Positions 54,864 to 62,943 of a stretch of 64,000 nucleotides of DNA are shown here, one piece after another. The position numbers were made by a program, and so were the translations under genes. This DNA is from Sphingobacterium faecium (GTDB lineage Bacteria; Bacteroidota; Bacteroidia; Sphingobacteriales; Sphingobacteriaceae). Positions within the stretch are counted from its first letter, which is position 1; every line of letters starts with the position of its first letter. The notes under the pieces were generated by a model that was not told the DNA's origin, made no database searches, and worked only from the letters and a program-made list of their open reading frames with translations. The stretch covers positions 1-64,000 of the forward strand of contig NZ_QBKH01000010.1 of the NCBI RefSeq assembly GCF_003054045.1, in the 5' to 3' direction.

Positions 54864-57308
54864 ATGCTCACAAATAATCTTAAAATCGCTTGGCGGAATA
54901 TCACAAAGAATAAACTGTACTCCAGCATCAAAATTGGTGGATTTGCTTTTGGTATTGCTATCTGTTTATTGATTGTTCTCTATATTAAACATGAAACTGG
55001 TTACAATAAGTTGTACCCTGCTATGGAGAGGGTTTATCGTCTTGTTGTTCAGGCACCAGAAGGTAATAAAATCAATCGATGGGTATCTCTTTCTGCTCCT
55101 GGTGCGGCCACATTAAAAGATGAAATTCCTGCTATAGAAAGTTCGGGACGTATGCTTCCTAATCCTCAATTCGGTGCAGGTAGCAATCAATTGACTATTA
55201 ATAGTTTGCCTGAAAGTCATTATGATGATGGATTTGTTTATATCGATCAATCCATATTGGACATGTTTCCCTCTCCTATGCAATACGGTCAATTGCAACA
55301 TGCGTTAGATAAACCGAATACCGTGGTTCTGACAAAAAGTAAGGCAATTAAATATTTTAAAGGAAATCCTATTGGACAACAGATCTATTTAAACAATGAC
55401 AAATCCAAGAGTTACACCATCACAGGGGTTATCGATGATATCCCTAGCCATTCTACATTATCTGGTTATGGTTTTTTCATGTCACTGGCTGGTGAACCAT
55501 TTTATCCAGGTGAACAGCAGAAATGGACGAGCAATAATTATACGATCTATATCAAATTGAAGCCTGAAACAAATGTCAGCCTCGCAGAGCAAGAAATTTT
55601 CAAAACTTACATCTCCGGACATTATATTCCTGAATTGATCAAAGCTGGAAGAAAAGTTGGTCCTATCGTGAATCAAATTAAAATCAAGCTTCAAAATGCG
55701 CTGGATATCCACCTATATTCAGCAGACATCGAAGATGATCGCGTATCAACATTGAATCGTGGTGATATTCGTATGGTATGGACTTTTGCTGCGGTAGCTT
55801 TTTTTATTTTGTTGATTGCAGGTATTAATTTTGTCAACTTATCAACTGCTAATGCAACAAATAGAGCAAAGGAAATAGGTATTCGTAAGACTATTGGTTC
55901 GAGCAGGAATAGTTTGATCAGTCAATTTATGATCGAAGCATTAAGCTATAGCTTTCTATCTTTACTCTTAGGTGTTCTTTTAGCAAATCTGCTATTACCA
56001 CTTTTCAATAACATCGCTAATAAATCAATTCAGATGCCATGGTTCAACTGGTATTTCATTCCTTCATTGGTACTTGCTACTGTTATCATCGGTGTTGTAG
56101 CCGGTATTTATCCTGCGCTCTACCTTTCTGGTTTTAGACCTATCGCGGCATTAAAAAATAAATTAGTCGGTAACGTACGCAAACCCTCGCTGAGAAATGG
56201 TTTGGTCATTTTTCAATTTGCGACCTCCATTATTTTAATTATTGGAGCACTCATCAGTAATCAACAAATACAATATATCCTTCAAAAAGATCTGGGGTTT
56301 AGCAAAGTTCAGGTGATCGTCCTTCGTGGATTGAATGCTGTCGACGATAAATTAAGCCCACTTAAACGTGAACTTTACACCCTTCCTACTGTCAGCCATG
56401 TTTCTATTGGCGACTATTTGCCTGTTCCGATCGATGGAGCGAAGAGAAATGGTAATGCTTTTTGGTTGGATGGGAAGCGAGAACAAGACTTGGCAACACA
56501 GGGGCAATTCTGGAGAATAGATGAAGAGTATCTTGACACTTATGGAATTAAATTGATTGAAGGGCGTAATTTTAATCCGGAAATGGCTTCGGATAGTATG
56601 GGCATCATTGTCAATAAACAAATGATAGCAGAACTGGGCATAAAAAATCCGATTGGCTCAAAAATCACAAATGGGGAGACCTGGACGATTGTAGGTGTGG
56701 TCGATGATTTTATTTTTGAATCTTTAAAAGGTGAGGGCATTGCTCCTATCGGTTTGGTGTTGCGCGATAGCCCTTCTCTGTTGTCCATTAAAGTACAGCC
56801 TCAACACATGGACGAAACATTGGCTTCGATCACCAAGGTTTGGAATCAGTTTAGTCCAAACCAAAAGATCAATTACAGTTTTATGGATGAAGGTTTTGAA
56901 GCTTTATATCAAGATGTAAAACGGACAAAAAATATGTTCACCTGCTTTGCTGTAGTTGCTATTTTTATCGCTTCACTGGGTTTATTTGGTTTGGTAACCT
57001 ATATTACTCAACAGCGGACTAAAGAAATAGGTATTAGAAAAGTGCTTGGAGCGAGCCATATGAGCTTGTTAAAATTACTGTCAGAGGATTTCATAAAACT
57101 GGTGTTTGTCGCCATTGTCATTGCCATACCAATCGCTTGGTGGGCAATGAACCAATGGCTTGCTGATTTTAATTACAGAATTAATATCAATTGGGTATAT
57201 TTTATTGTTGCTGGAGGATCTGCCATTTTGATCGCCTTATTGACGATTAGTTTCCAAACAATAAAAGTGATCCGTACTAACCCAGTGGATAGCTTAAGAA
57301 ATGAATAG
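54864..57308 (+). CDS. FtsX/MacB-like ABC permease P13
   Basis: 814 residues, sister of P12 throughout: both share FVYIDQSIL.MFPSP, YFKDNP/YFKGNP.GQQIYLNNDKSK, NRGDI.M.W and SPNQKINYSF.DEGFE. The start is MLTNNLKIAWRNITKNKLYS; the post-span box is KHETGYNKL. Coupling boxes are KEIGIRKTIGSS (near 335) and KEIGIRKVLGAS (near 719). The end, TNPVDSLRNE, differs from P12 in Asn for Asp. Its own operator and promoter precede it; the next operator starts 62 bp after its stop. Retained divergence between the copies concentrates in the periplasmic domains, as would be expected if they differ in substrate or partner. Confidence 0.92.
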   Translation: MLTNNLKIAWRNITKNKLYSSIKIGGFAFGIAICLLIVLYIKHETGYNKLYPAMERVYRLVVQAPEGNKINRWVSLSAPGAATLKDEIPAIESSGRMLPNPQFGAGSNQLTINSLPESHYDDGFVYIDQSILDMFPSPMQYGQLQHALDKPNTVVLTKSKAIKYFKGNPIGQQIYLNNDKSKSYTITGVIDDIPSHSTLSGYGFFMSLAGEPFYPGEQQKWTSNNYTIYIKLKPETNVSLAEQEIFKTYISGHYIPELIKAGRKVGPIVNQIKIKLQNALDIHLYSADIEDDRVSTLNRGDIRMVWTFAAVAFFILLIAGINFVNLSTANATNRAKEIGIRKTIGSSRNSLISQFMIEALSYSFLSLLLGVLLANLLLPLFNNIANKSIQMPWFNWYFIPSLVLATVIIGVVAGIYPALYLSGFRPIAALKNKLVGNVRKPSLRNGLVIFQFATSIILIIGALISNQQIQYILQKDLGFSKVQVIVLRGLNAVDDKLSPLKRELYTLPTVSHVSIGDYLPVPIDGAKRNGNAFWLDGKREQDLATQGQFWRIDEEYLDTYGIKLIEGRNFNPEMASDSMGIIVNKQMIAELGIKNPIGSKITNGETWTIVGVVDDFIFESLKGEGIAPIGLVLRDSPSLLSIKVQPQHMDETLASITKVWNQFSPNQKINYSFMDEGFEALYQDVKRTKNMFTCFAVVAIFIASLGLFGLVTYITQQRTKEIGIRKVLGASHMSLLKLLSEDFIKLVFVAIVIAIPIAWWAMNQWLADFNYRININWVYFIVAGGSAILIALLTISFQTIKVIRTNPVDSLRNE

Positions 57309-57370
57309 TTAAGCGCAACTAATGGATCTTCTGTTGGACGGAGAGATGTTTTCAATTCGTAAAAACACGT

Positions 57371-57407
57371 TGTCCATAACTGAACGTTTACTGTTCGATA
57401 TTGAACA
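57371..57407. promoter_or_regulatory. Operator pair upstream of P14
   Basis: Sites TGTCCATAACTGAACG (57371-57386, the weakest left site of the set) and TGTTCGATATTGAACA (57392-57407), centres 21 bp apart, 37 bp in total. Confidence 0.78.
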
Positions 57408-57460
57408 GTAACAACAGGTATAGAAACAATAACATACTGATAATTAGATTGTAATTAAAA

Positions 57461-57476
57461 TGGCAAAGCAATTGTA
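57461..57476 (+). promoter_or_regulatory. Sigma54-like promoter of P14-NBD2
   Basis: TGGCAAAGCAATTGTA: TGGC-N7-TTG spacing, 53 bp after the operator block. A small inverted repeat (ATTCT, 9 bp, AGAAT) follows just downstream. Confidence 0.78.
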
Positions 57477-57538
57477 TTCTTTTATTTATAGAATAAAGAC
57501 GCAAATTTCATTTTTAATTATAAAAAAATAAGCGACAT

Positions 57539-59935
57539 ATGATCTTAAATGAAATCAAAATTGCATGGCGGAGCCTTTATAAGAACAAGGCTTTTTCCTT
57601 GTTAAATACATTTGGATTGATGTTAGGCTTTACTGGTTTTCTCTTATCCTATCAATATATTAATAGAGAAACAAGTTATGATAAATGGAATCCGAATTAT
57701 GATCAAATCTATTTGGTTGGACTAACGGATAAAGGTGGTTTTTCGGATGAAACAAACGTCATGCTTGCTCCTTTACTAAAAGAAAGCCTACCAGAAATCG
57801 TAACCGCTGGTCGAAAAATCAATTATAATTTTGGGACTTATCCGCTATTTGGTGAAAATACGGTATTGGTTAAAAATGCTGCAGTGATAGATTCGGCAGC
57901 TGCACATATTTTTCAAGTAGAAAATAAGACGGGCAGCTTATACAGAAGTAAAATACAAAATGAAGCTACCTTAGTAAAGGAGACTGTTGCACAAAAAATA
58001 TTCAAAAAAGGTGATCTAAATTTTGATACTCCCAAATCCATTCCTGTTTTAAGTTTACAGCTGGATCAACATGAATTTATTTATGGAATAAGTAAAGATA
58101 ATGGTCTTTCTTTGATTGATCATGATCTACTTGTTATAAAGGAACCTGAGGATGTGTTTGCTGGCGAAAACCCTTTTTCATACCAAACATATATTCAGGT
58201 AAAAGATGGAACAAATATTCCTGAATTGGTTAAAAAAATCGATGCCCTCTACCAAGACAAAATCGCTTCAAAAGTACAACCTCCGACTTTGATGAAAGGT
58301 GAAATTTACTTAGATCCTTTATCTCATTTGCATTTAAGACCTAAAACGGGTAGCAATACCCCTTATCTGATGCTCTGGATAATCGGAAGTATATCCATTA
58401 TTATCCTGATTTTAGCTTCAGCTAATTTTGCCAATATGATCATTGCACAGGCTGATCGAAGAATCAAAGAACTGGCATTAAAAAAGATTTTAGGGAGTTC
58501 TCGTTGGGCTATTATTCGTCAATTACTTTTAGAGGTGTTTATACTCACCTTTATCGCGGCTGCCTGTAGCTTTATGATCCTGAATATAACAGGAAATATA
58601 TTACAAAAATGGTTTAATGACGACTTGAAACAATATATATTAAATCAGGATACGCTATTATATCTGTCCATCGGAATCGTGGGTACAACCTGTTTATCCG
58701 GTATTTATCCTGCCTTTGTTCTTTCGGGATTCAAATCTGTTCATTTGCTAAAAGGGAAACTTAATCACACTCAGGGCAAAAGTATGCTCCAAAGCAGTTT
58801 GTTGGTCTTTCAAATCAGTGTAGCATTACTTTTTATCAGCGGGATGATTGTCATACATAGTCAAATCAACTATATCCAAACCACGGATAAAGGATTCGAA
58901 CCTGAGCAAGTCATCAATTTTAAGGGCTTGGGGATGTATTATGATAATAAATTGGATGGTACTTACCAAAACTTAAAGGAAAGGCTGGAGCAAAATCCCA
59001 GTATCTTATCAGTAGCTTCGGCTACAAATATACCTGGAGAGGCAGAGCTTCCACTAACAGTACAATTTAAACATAATCACAAGCAACTTGATCTGGAACA
59101 TATCGGAATTGATAAAAATTATTTTAATACGTTGAATATAGCTATACTAAAAGGAGATATCCCTATTTCAATCAAACAACTTCTTCAGGACTCATCGTCA
59201 CACTATGCTGTGATCAATGAATCCGCAGCAGCATCCTTAAATGTAGATCAACCTATCGGGGCTCAGATAGCAGGCTGTGATGTGAATTTTCAAATCGTCG
59301 CGGTAGTAAAAGATACAAAAGCCTACGGCTTTGAGAATAATGTTAAACCGACTGTCTACTCTTATAAAAATGAATGTGGAACAGTCAGACCTCAGGGCAC
59401 ATTAATGGTAAAAGCGATCAAAGGAAAAGTTGATCAGGCTATTGAGATCGTAAAAAAAGAATGGCAACAAAATCCATCGACAAAGTCACTGCCTCTTGAA
59501 TATGCTTTTATGGATCAACAATATGCTTTGTTGTACAAAAAGCAAGAAGAAATGCAGACTGCTTTTAATAGCTTTACTTTTTTAGCGGTTATCATTGCCG
59601 CTCTTGGTCTTTTTAGTATGGCTGCTTGTCAAGTAACCGTACGTAAAAAGGAAATGAGTGTACGCAAAGTTTTAGGTGCTTCTGTCAAGACGATTTTCAT
59701 ACAGCTGAATAAGCCCTTTTTTCAACTTTTTGTTATTGGTGGATTAGTCTCTATTCCACTGACTTATTTGATCCTTAATAAATGGTTGGAAAATTTCGCT
59801 TACCGAATTGAACTGCAATGGTGGTACTTCACGATTGCCCTGGCAATTATTTTCATTATCATTTGTATTTCCATCGGCTACCAAACTATACGAGCAGCAA
59901 AAGCTAACCCGATAGATAGTCTAAGAAATGAATAG
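57539..59935 (+). CDS. FtsX/MacB-like ABC permease P14
   Basis: Last permease of the array, 798 residues, and the most divergent at its cytoplasmic boxes. The start is MILNEIKIAWRSLYKNKAFS and the post-span box is NRETSYDKW. The coupling boxes are KELALKKILGSS (near 309) and KEMSVRKVLGAS (near 702); it is the only copy in which both boxes deviate strongly. Cysteines appear in the second periplasmic domain (AGCDVNFQ and KNECGTV, about 65 residues apart or less), which could form a disulfide. The end is ANPIDSLRNE. It has its own operator and promoter and is followed after 131 bp by NBD2, its probable dedicated ATPase. Confidence 0.91.
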   Translation: MILNEIKIAWRSLYKNKAFSLLNTFGLMLGFTGFLLSYQYINRETSYDKWNPNYDQIYLVGLTDKGGFSDETNVMLAPLLKESLPEIVTAGRKINYNFGTYPLFGENTVLVKNAAVIDSAAAHIFQVENKTGSLYRSKIQNEATLVKETVAQKIFKKGDLNFDTPKSIPVLSLQLDQHEFIYGISKDNGLSLIDHDLLVIKEPEDVFAGENPFSYQTYIQVKDGTNIPELVKKIDALYQDKIASKVQPPTLMKGEIYLDPLSHLHLRPKTGSNTPYLMLWIIGSISIIILILASANFANMIIAQADRRIKELALKKILGSSRWAIIRQLLLEVFILTFIAAACSFMILNITGNILQKWFNDDLKQYILNQDTLLYLSIGIVGTTCLSGIYPAFVLSGFKSVHLLKGKLNHTQGKSMLQSSLLVFQISVALLFISGMIVIHSQINYIQTTDKGFEPEQVINFKGLGMYYDNKLDGTYQNLKERLEQNPSILSVASATNIPGEAELPLTVQFKHNHKQLDLEHIGIDKNYFNTLNIAILKGDIPISIKQLLQDSSSHYAVINESAAASLNVDQPIGAQIAGCDVNFQIVAVVKDTKAYGFENNVKPTVYSYKNECGTVRPQGTLMVKAIKGKVDQAIEIVKKEWQQNPSTKSLPLEYAFMDQQYALLYKKQEEMQTAFNSFTFLAVIIAALGLFSMAACQVTVRKKEMSVRKVLGASVKTIFIQLNKPFFQLFVIGGLVSIPLTYLILNKWLENFAYRIELQWWYFTIALAIIFIIICISIGYQTIRAAKANPIDSLRNE

Positions 59936-60066
59936 GGTATACATGATGTCATGTGTTGACCTAAGTACCGACTGAAATCGCGATAAAACAAGAACTTATT
60001 AGTAAGTATAAAAAATGCTTTTGGCATTGTTAACAATTAAAAATAACCAACGAAAAGATAGATAAA

Positions 60067-60726
60067 ATGATACAGTTAAAGCACTTATTTAAATGGTATA
60101 ATGTTGGAAGTACTCGTTCATTTGTACTTAAAGATGTGAGTCTAACTATTGAAGAAGGAGACTTTATTTCCATCATGGGACCATCGGGTTCTGGAAAATC
60201 AACGTTGTTGAACATCATCGGTATGCTCGATGCTCCAGATGAGGGAGAGTACTTCTTTCAAGGTGAAAATGTCTTGGATCTTAAACAGAAGAAAAGAACA
60301 CAACTTTTTCAATCGCATATGGGATATGTCTTTCAATCTTATCATTTACTGGATGAGATGACCGTATATGAAAATATTGAAACACCACTAATCTATAAAA
60401 ACAAATCTTCGTCTGAACGTAAATCTATCGTCAGCGATTTATTAGATCGTTTTAACATCGTAGGAAAAAAAGATTTATTTCCATCACAATTATCTGGGGG
60501 ACAGCAACAAATTGTAGGAATTGCTAGAGCTTTGGCGGGTTCTCCTTCTCTCCTATTGGCTGATGAACCCACCGGTAATCTAAATTCCAAACAAGGGGAA
60601 GAAATCATGGAATTATTTCAACAGCTCAATGCCGAAGGGGTCACCATCATTCAGGTGACACACTCTGAAAAAAATGCCACTTATGGGAAAAGAACCATTC
60701 ACATGCTGGATGGTCAATTAAAGTAA
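60067..60726 (+). CDS. MacB/LolD-type ABC transporter ATPase (NBD2)
   Basis: Second stand-alone ATPase, 219 residues. Walker A is GPSGSGKST (38-46), Q-loop FQSYHLLDEMTVYENI, Walker B LLLADEPTGNL and H-loop VTHSEKN. The signature region reads LSGGQQQIVGIARAL: the Arg that normally follows LSGGQQQ is Ile here, whereas NBD1 has LSGGQQQRVAVARA. After Walker B it has GNLNSKQG in place of the usual GNLDS. It probably remains active but may prefer to pair with a different subunit. It lies 131 bp after P14 and precedes a terminator. It could serve P14 alone, form a heterodimer with NBD1, or be shared by several permeases. Confidence 0.94.
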   Translation: MIQLKHLFKWYNVGSTRSFVLKDVSLTIEEGDFISIMGPSGSGKSTLLNIIGMLDAPDEGEYFFQGENVLDLKQKKRTQLFQSHMGYVFQSYHLLDEMTVYENIETPLIYKNKSSSERKSIVSDLLDRFNIVGKKDLFPSQLSGGQQQIVGIARALAGSPSLLLADEPTGNLNSKQGEEIMELFQQLNAEGVTIIQVTHSEKNATYGKRTIHMLDGQLK

Positions 60727-60750
60727 TTTTTTAACCATATACCTAAATAT

Positions 60751-60791
60751 ATCCCTGCATATGCATCATTTGGCATATCGCAGGGATTTTT
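60751..60791 (+). terminator. Intrinsic terminator ending the array
   Basis: ATCCCTG (60751-60757) pairs with CAGGGAT (60781-60787), with an inner ATATG/CATAT extension, and is followed by TTTTT. It lies 25 bp past the NBD2 stop and closes the export locus. The -33 element of the next gene falls within its loop. Confidence 0.8.
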
Positions 60792-60801
60792 ATTAAATTT
60801 G
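60769..60801 (+). promoter_or_regulatory. Housekeeping promoter touching a start codon
   Basis: TTTG (60769-60772), 21 bp, then TAAATTTG (60794-60801). The -7 box ends three bases before ATG 60805, the same geometry as at 14543-14554, so the transcript is probably leaderless. Confidence 0.6.
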
Positions 60802-60804
60802 TAT

Positions 60805-61653
60805 ATGGAAGAAAAAGAATTACAGGCTTTGGTACACCTATTGGATGATCCGGATCAACTTATTGCTGAGGAAATTGAAAATAAGCTCTTAAGTTTAGGT
60901 CCTGATATCATTCCCTCTCTTGAAGAATATTGGGAATCGGCATTTGATCCTTATATCCAAGAGCGGTTAGAAAAAATTATCCACGCGATACAATTTGATC
61001 AAACGAAGAGTGAGCTTTTAGTTTGGAAAATGAGCAACTCATTTAACCTCCTAGAGGGCTTATTGATTATTAACAGCTACCAATACCCTTCTTACAATAA
61101 TAATCTCATACGCATCACCATAGAGGAGCTAAAACGAGAGATATGGATGGAACTGCGCTATGAAATGACTCCTTATGAAAAAGTATCCTTGATGAATTAT
61201 GTTTTATTTGAAAAATTTGGTCTTTCAGGAAATACAAATGACTATCATAATCCTCAAAATTCATTTATTGGAAGGGTATTGGAATCCAAAAAGGGAAATC
61301 CGTTAACACTTTCTTGTATTTATAGCATCGTTGCTCAAAAATTAGATATCCCGATTTTTGGCATTAACCTGCCTAAACATTTTATTCTATCTTATTTAGC
61401 TGAGAACCAAACTGAGGATCACTTATTATTTTATCTAAACGCTTTTAATAAGGGGCAAGTGATGCAGAAGGCTGATGTGATTTCATTTCTGAAACAGCTT
61501 AATCTTCCATTATCAAAAGAATTTATGATGCCTTGTGACAATGTAACGATACTAAAAAGAGTATTACGCAATCTTGTCACGGCTTATGAACAAAATGAAA
61601 GTGCCAGTAAGAAACAAGAAGTCGAAATACTCTTTAAACTCTTAGAAGATTAG
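60805..61653 (+). CDS. SirB1-like transglutaminase-fold protein
   Basis: From ATG 60805 the product has 282 residues. The N-terminal third is helical with paired short helices (LVHLLDDPDQLIAEEIENKL). The rest matches the SirB1/transglutaminase core-2 family: FEKFGLSGNTNDYHNPQNSFIGRVLESKKGNP-type segment, GNPLTLSCIYSIVAQKL and the GINLPKHFIL segment. A Cys lies in the position usual for the nucleophile-like site (LSCIY). The family is widespread and poorly characterised. An in-frame TTG at 60799 is inside the promoter -7 box, so I chose the ATG. It is not part of the export locus, being separated by a terminator and carrying its own promoter. Confidence 0.78.
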   Translation: MEEKELQALVHLLDDPDQLIAEEIENKLLSLGPDIIPSLEEYWESAFDPYIQERLEKIIHAIQFDQTKSELLVWKMSNSFNLLEGLLIINSYQYPSYNNNLIRITIEELKREIWMELRYEMTPYEKVSLMNYVLFEKFGLSGNTNDYHNPQNSFIGRVLESKKGNPLTLSCIYSIVAQKLDIPIFGINLPKHFILSYLAENQTEDHLLFYLNAFNKGQVMQKADVISFLKQLNLPLSKEFMMPCDNVTILKRVLRNLVTAYEQNESASKKQEVEILFKLLED

Positions 61654-61657
61654 TAGA

Positions 61658-62788
61658 TTATAAATCTTCTCCTGGTCCTCTTGCATCCAATGATAAGGCA
61701 ACGGGGGTCAATGTATATTGTTTGATCTTATTTGGAGCTACATTGCCTGTATCATTAATTAAGAAACGGGAAACAATTTTCGTATCTCCATCGGCTACAT
61801 AAAGGTATTTTGCTCCATCGCGATTGTCTATCGCAACATCCAATGGTCTTACTAAACCAGTTGCGCTACCTGTAATAATACGTGTGGGTTCAATTGCACG
61901 ATCACCTGTGGCCGATAATAACGAAGAAGCTTTTTCAAACAATAAGATCCGACCAACTTTTGCGTTTCCTTCAGTTCCTGCTGTATAACAGGCTACCGCC
62001 AATAAATCTTGGCGTGCCGAATAACTAAATCCTCTCACTTCACCCTGATTTGCGATCGTTAAAACCGCTTTTGGTGGAAATTGAGTTGCTGTTAAAACTG
62101 AATCTGCAGGAAGATTTTTTCTCAATATATCTCGAAATATGGCTATTCCTCTCTTCTCCCCTGTGACTGACATTAATAAATCGGCATTATCTTCGGTGTT
62201 CTTAAAAGCCATCGTCCAAGGAGTAAGTGTTCCTAAGGCTATTTCCTGAGATCTTTTAGCTTTTCCTCTGAAATTTCCAGGCTTTTGAAATAAGTAAATA
62301 TGTGAAGGATTGGATCCAGCACCAAGATTAGACACGTACAGATTTTCAGAACCCTTATTATAATGATAAGCTAATCCCGTCACATTTCTCAATAAACCAT
62401 TTGAAATTAAGCCTTTATAAGCAGGAGCTCCTGTCTTTGCATTTACAGACATGACTTGAATACTTGTATCATTTACCGAGCCAGCACCATTAGCACTGCT
62501 TTGAAAAATAAACTTTGCAATTGGGCTAAAGGATATTCCGGCACCACCTTTTATTCCTGAATTATAAGATAAAGCAGGTTCGAAAGTTAAAGTATCAGCA
62601 CGATCAATGATATCAATATTATTGTAGGGAGGCCGAGATTCATCCAATTGAAATTCGGAAAAAGAAATATAAAGTCTGGAAACAGAAATCTTTGCTAAAG
62701 CTGGTTCATCGTCTTCTCGTACACAAGAAGTTAAACATGTTACAATCGCAAAAAAAAGCAGTGTGATATATAGTGGTAGTGATTTCAT
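61658..62788 (-). CDS. Predicted lipoprotein, possibly beta-propeller
   Basis: 376 residues. The N-terminus is a lipoprotein signal (LPLYITLLFFAIVTCLTSC, lipobox LTSC with Cys at about 22), so it should be lipid-anchored in the envelope. The body has repeating strands with motifs such as GLAYHYNKGSENLYVSN, GFSYSARQDLLAVACYT and PLDVAIDNRDGAKYLYVADGD, recalling six- or seven-bladed propellers of the SMP-30/NHL/YncE type. I cannot name the family. The gene is convergent with the SirB1-like gene, with only 4 bp between stops. A possible -7 box (TAAATTTG, minus strand 62808-62815) precedes it. Confidence 0.65.
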   Translation of the reverse strand: MKSLPLYITLLFFAIVTCLTSCVREDDEPALAKISVSRLYISFSEFQLDESRPPYNNIDIIDRADTLTFEPALSYNSGIKGGAGISFSPIAKFIFQSSANGAGSVNDTSIQVMSVNAKTGAPAYKGLISNGLLRNVTGLAYHYNKGSENLYVSNLGAGSNPSHIYLFQKPGNFRGKAKRSQEIALGTLTPWTMAFKNTEDNADLLMSVTGEKRGIAIFRDILRKNLPADSVLTATQFPPKAVLTIANQGEVRGFSYSARQDLLAVACYTAGTEGNAKVGRILLFEKASSLLSATGDRAIEPTRIITGSATGLVRPLDVAIDNRDGAKYLYVADGDTKIVSRFLINDTGNVAPNKIKQYTLTPVALSLDARGPGEDL

Positions 62789-62807
62789 TTTTAATCTGAT
62801 ATAGGTA

Positions 62808-62815
62808 CAAATTTA
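62808..62815 (-). promoter_or_regulatory. Possible -7 box of the lipoprotein gene
   Basis: The minus strand reads TAAATTTG, matching TAnnTTTG, about 20 bp before the start codon. No good -33 TTTG is visible at the standard distance. Confidence 0.35.
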
Positions 62816-62943
62816 CAAATATGATCGAATATAAAGATAAAAAAAGAGAGATTCAGTATGCGCGTATAAATTCTATTTCTCAAATATTTGTTAGTTCAGT
62901 ACTTTTTGAGTAAAATTGCCAAACTTTTATCAGTAAAATAGCA

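Noticed and set aside
23369..59935. Array as MacB proteins with fused ATPase domains
   Set aside because: None of the 14 products has Walker motifs; ATPases are separate genes at each end.
60022..60040. TGGCATTG before NBD2 as a sigma54 promoter
   Set aside because: No TTG at the required spacing and no operator block; NBD2 is more simply co-transcribed with P14.
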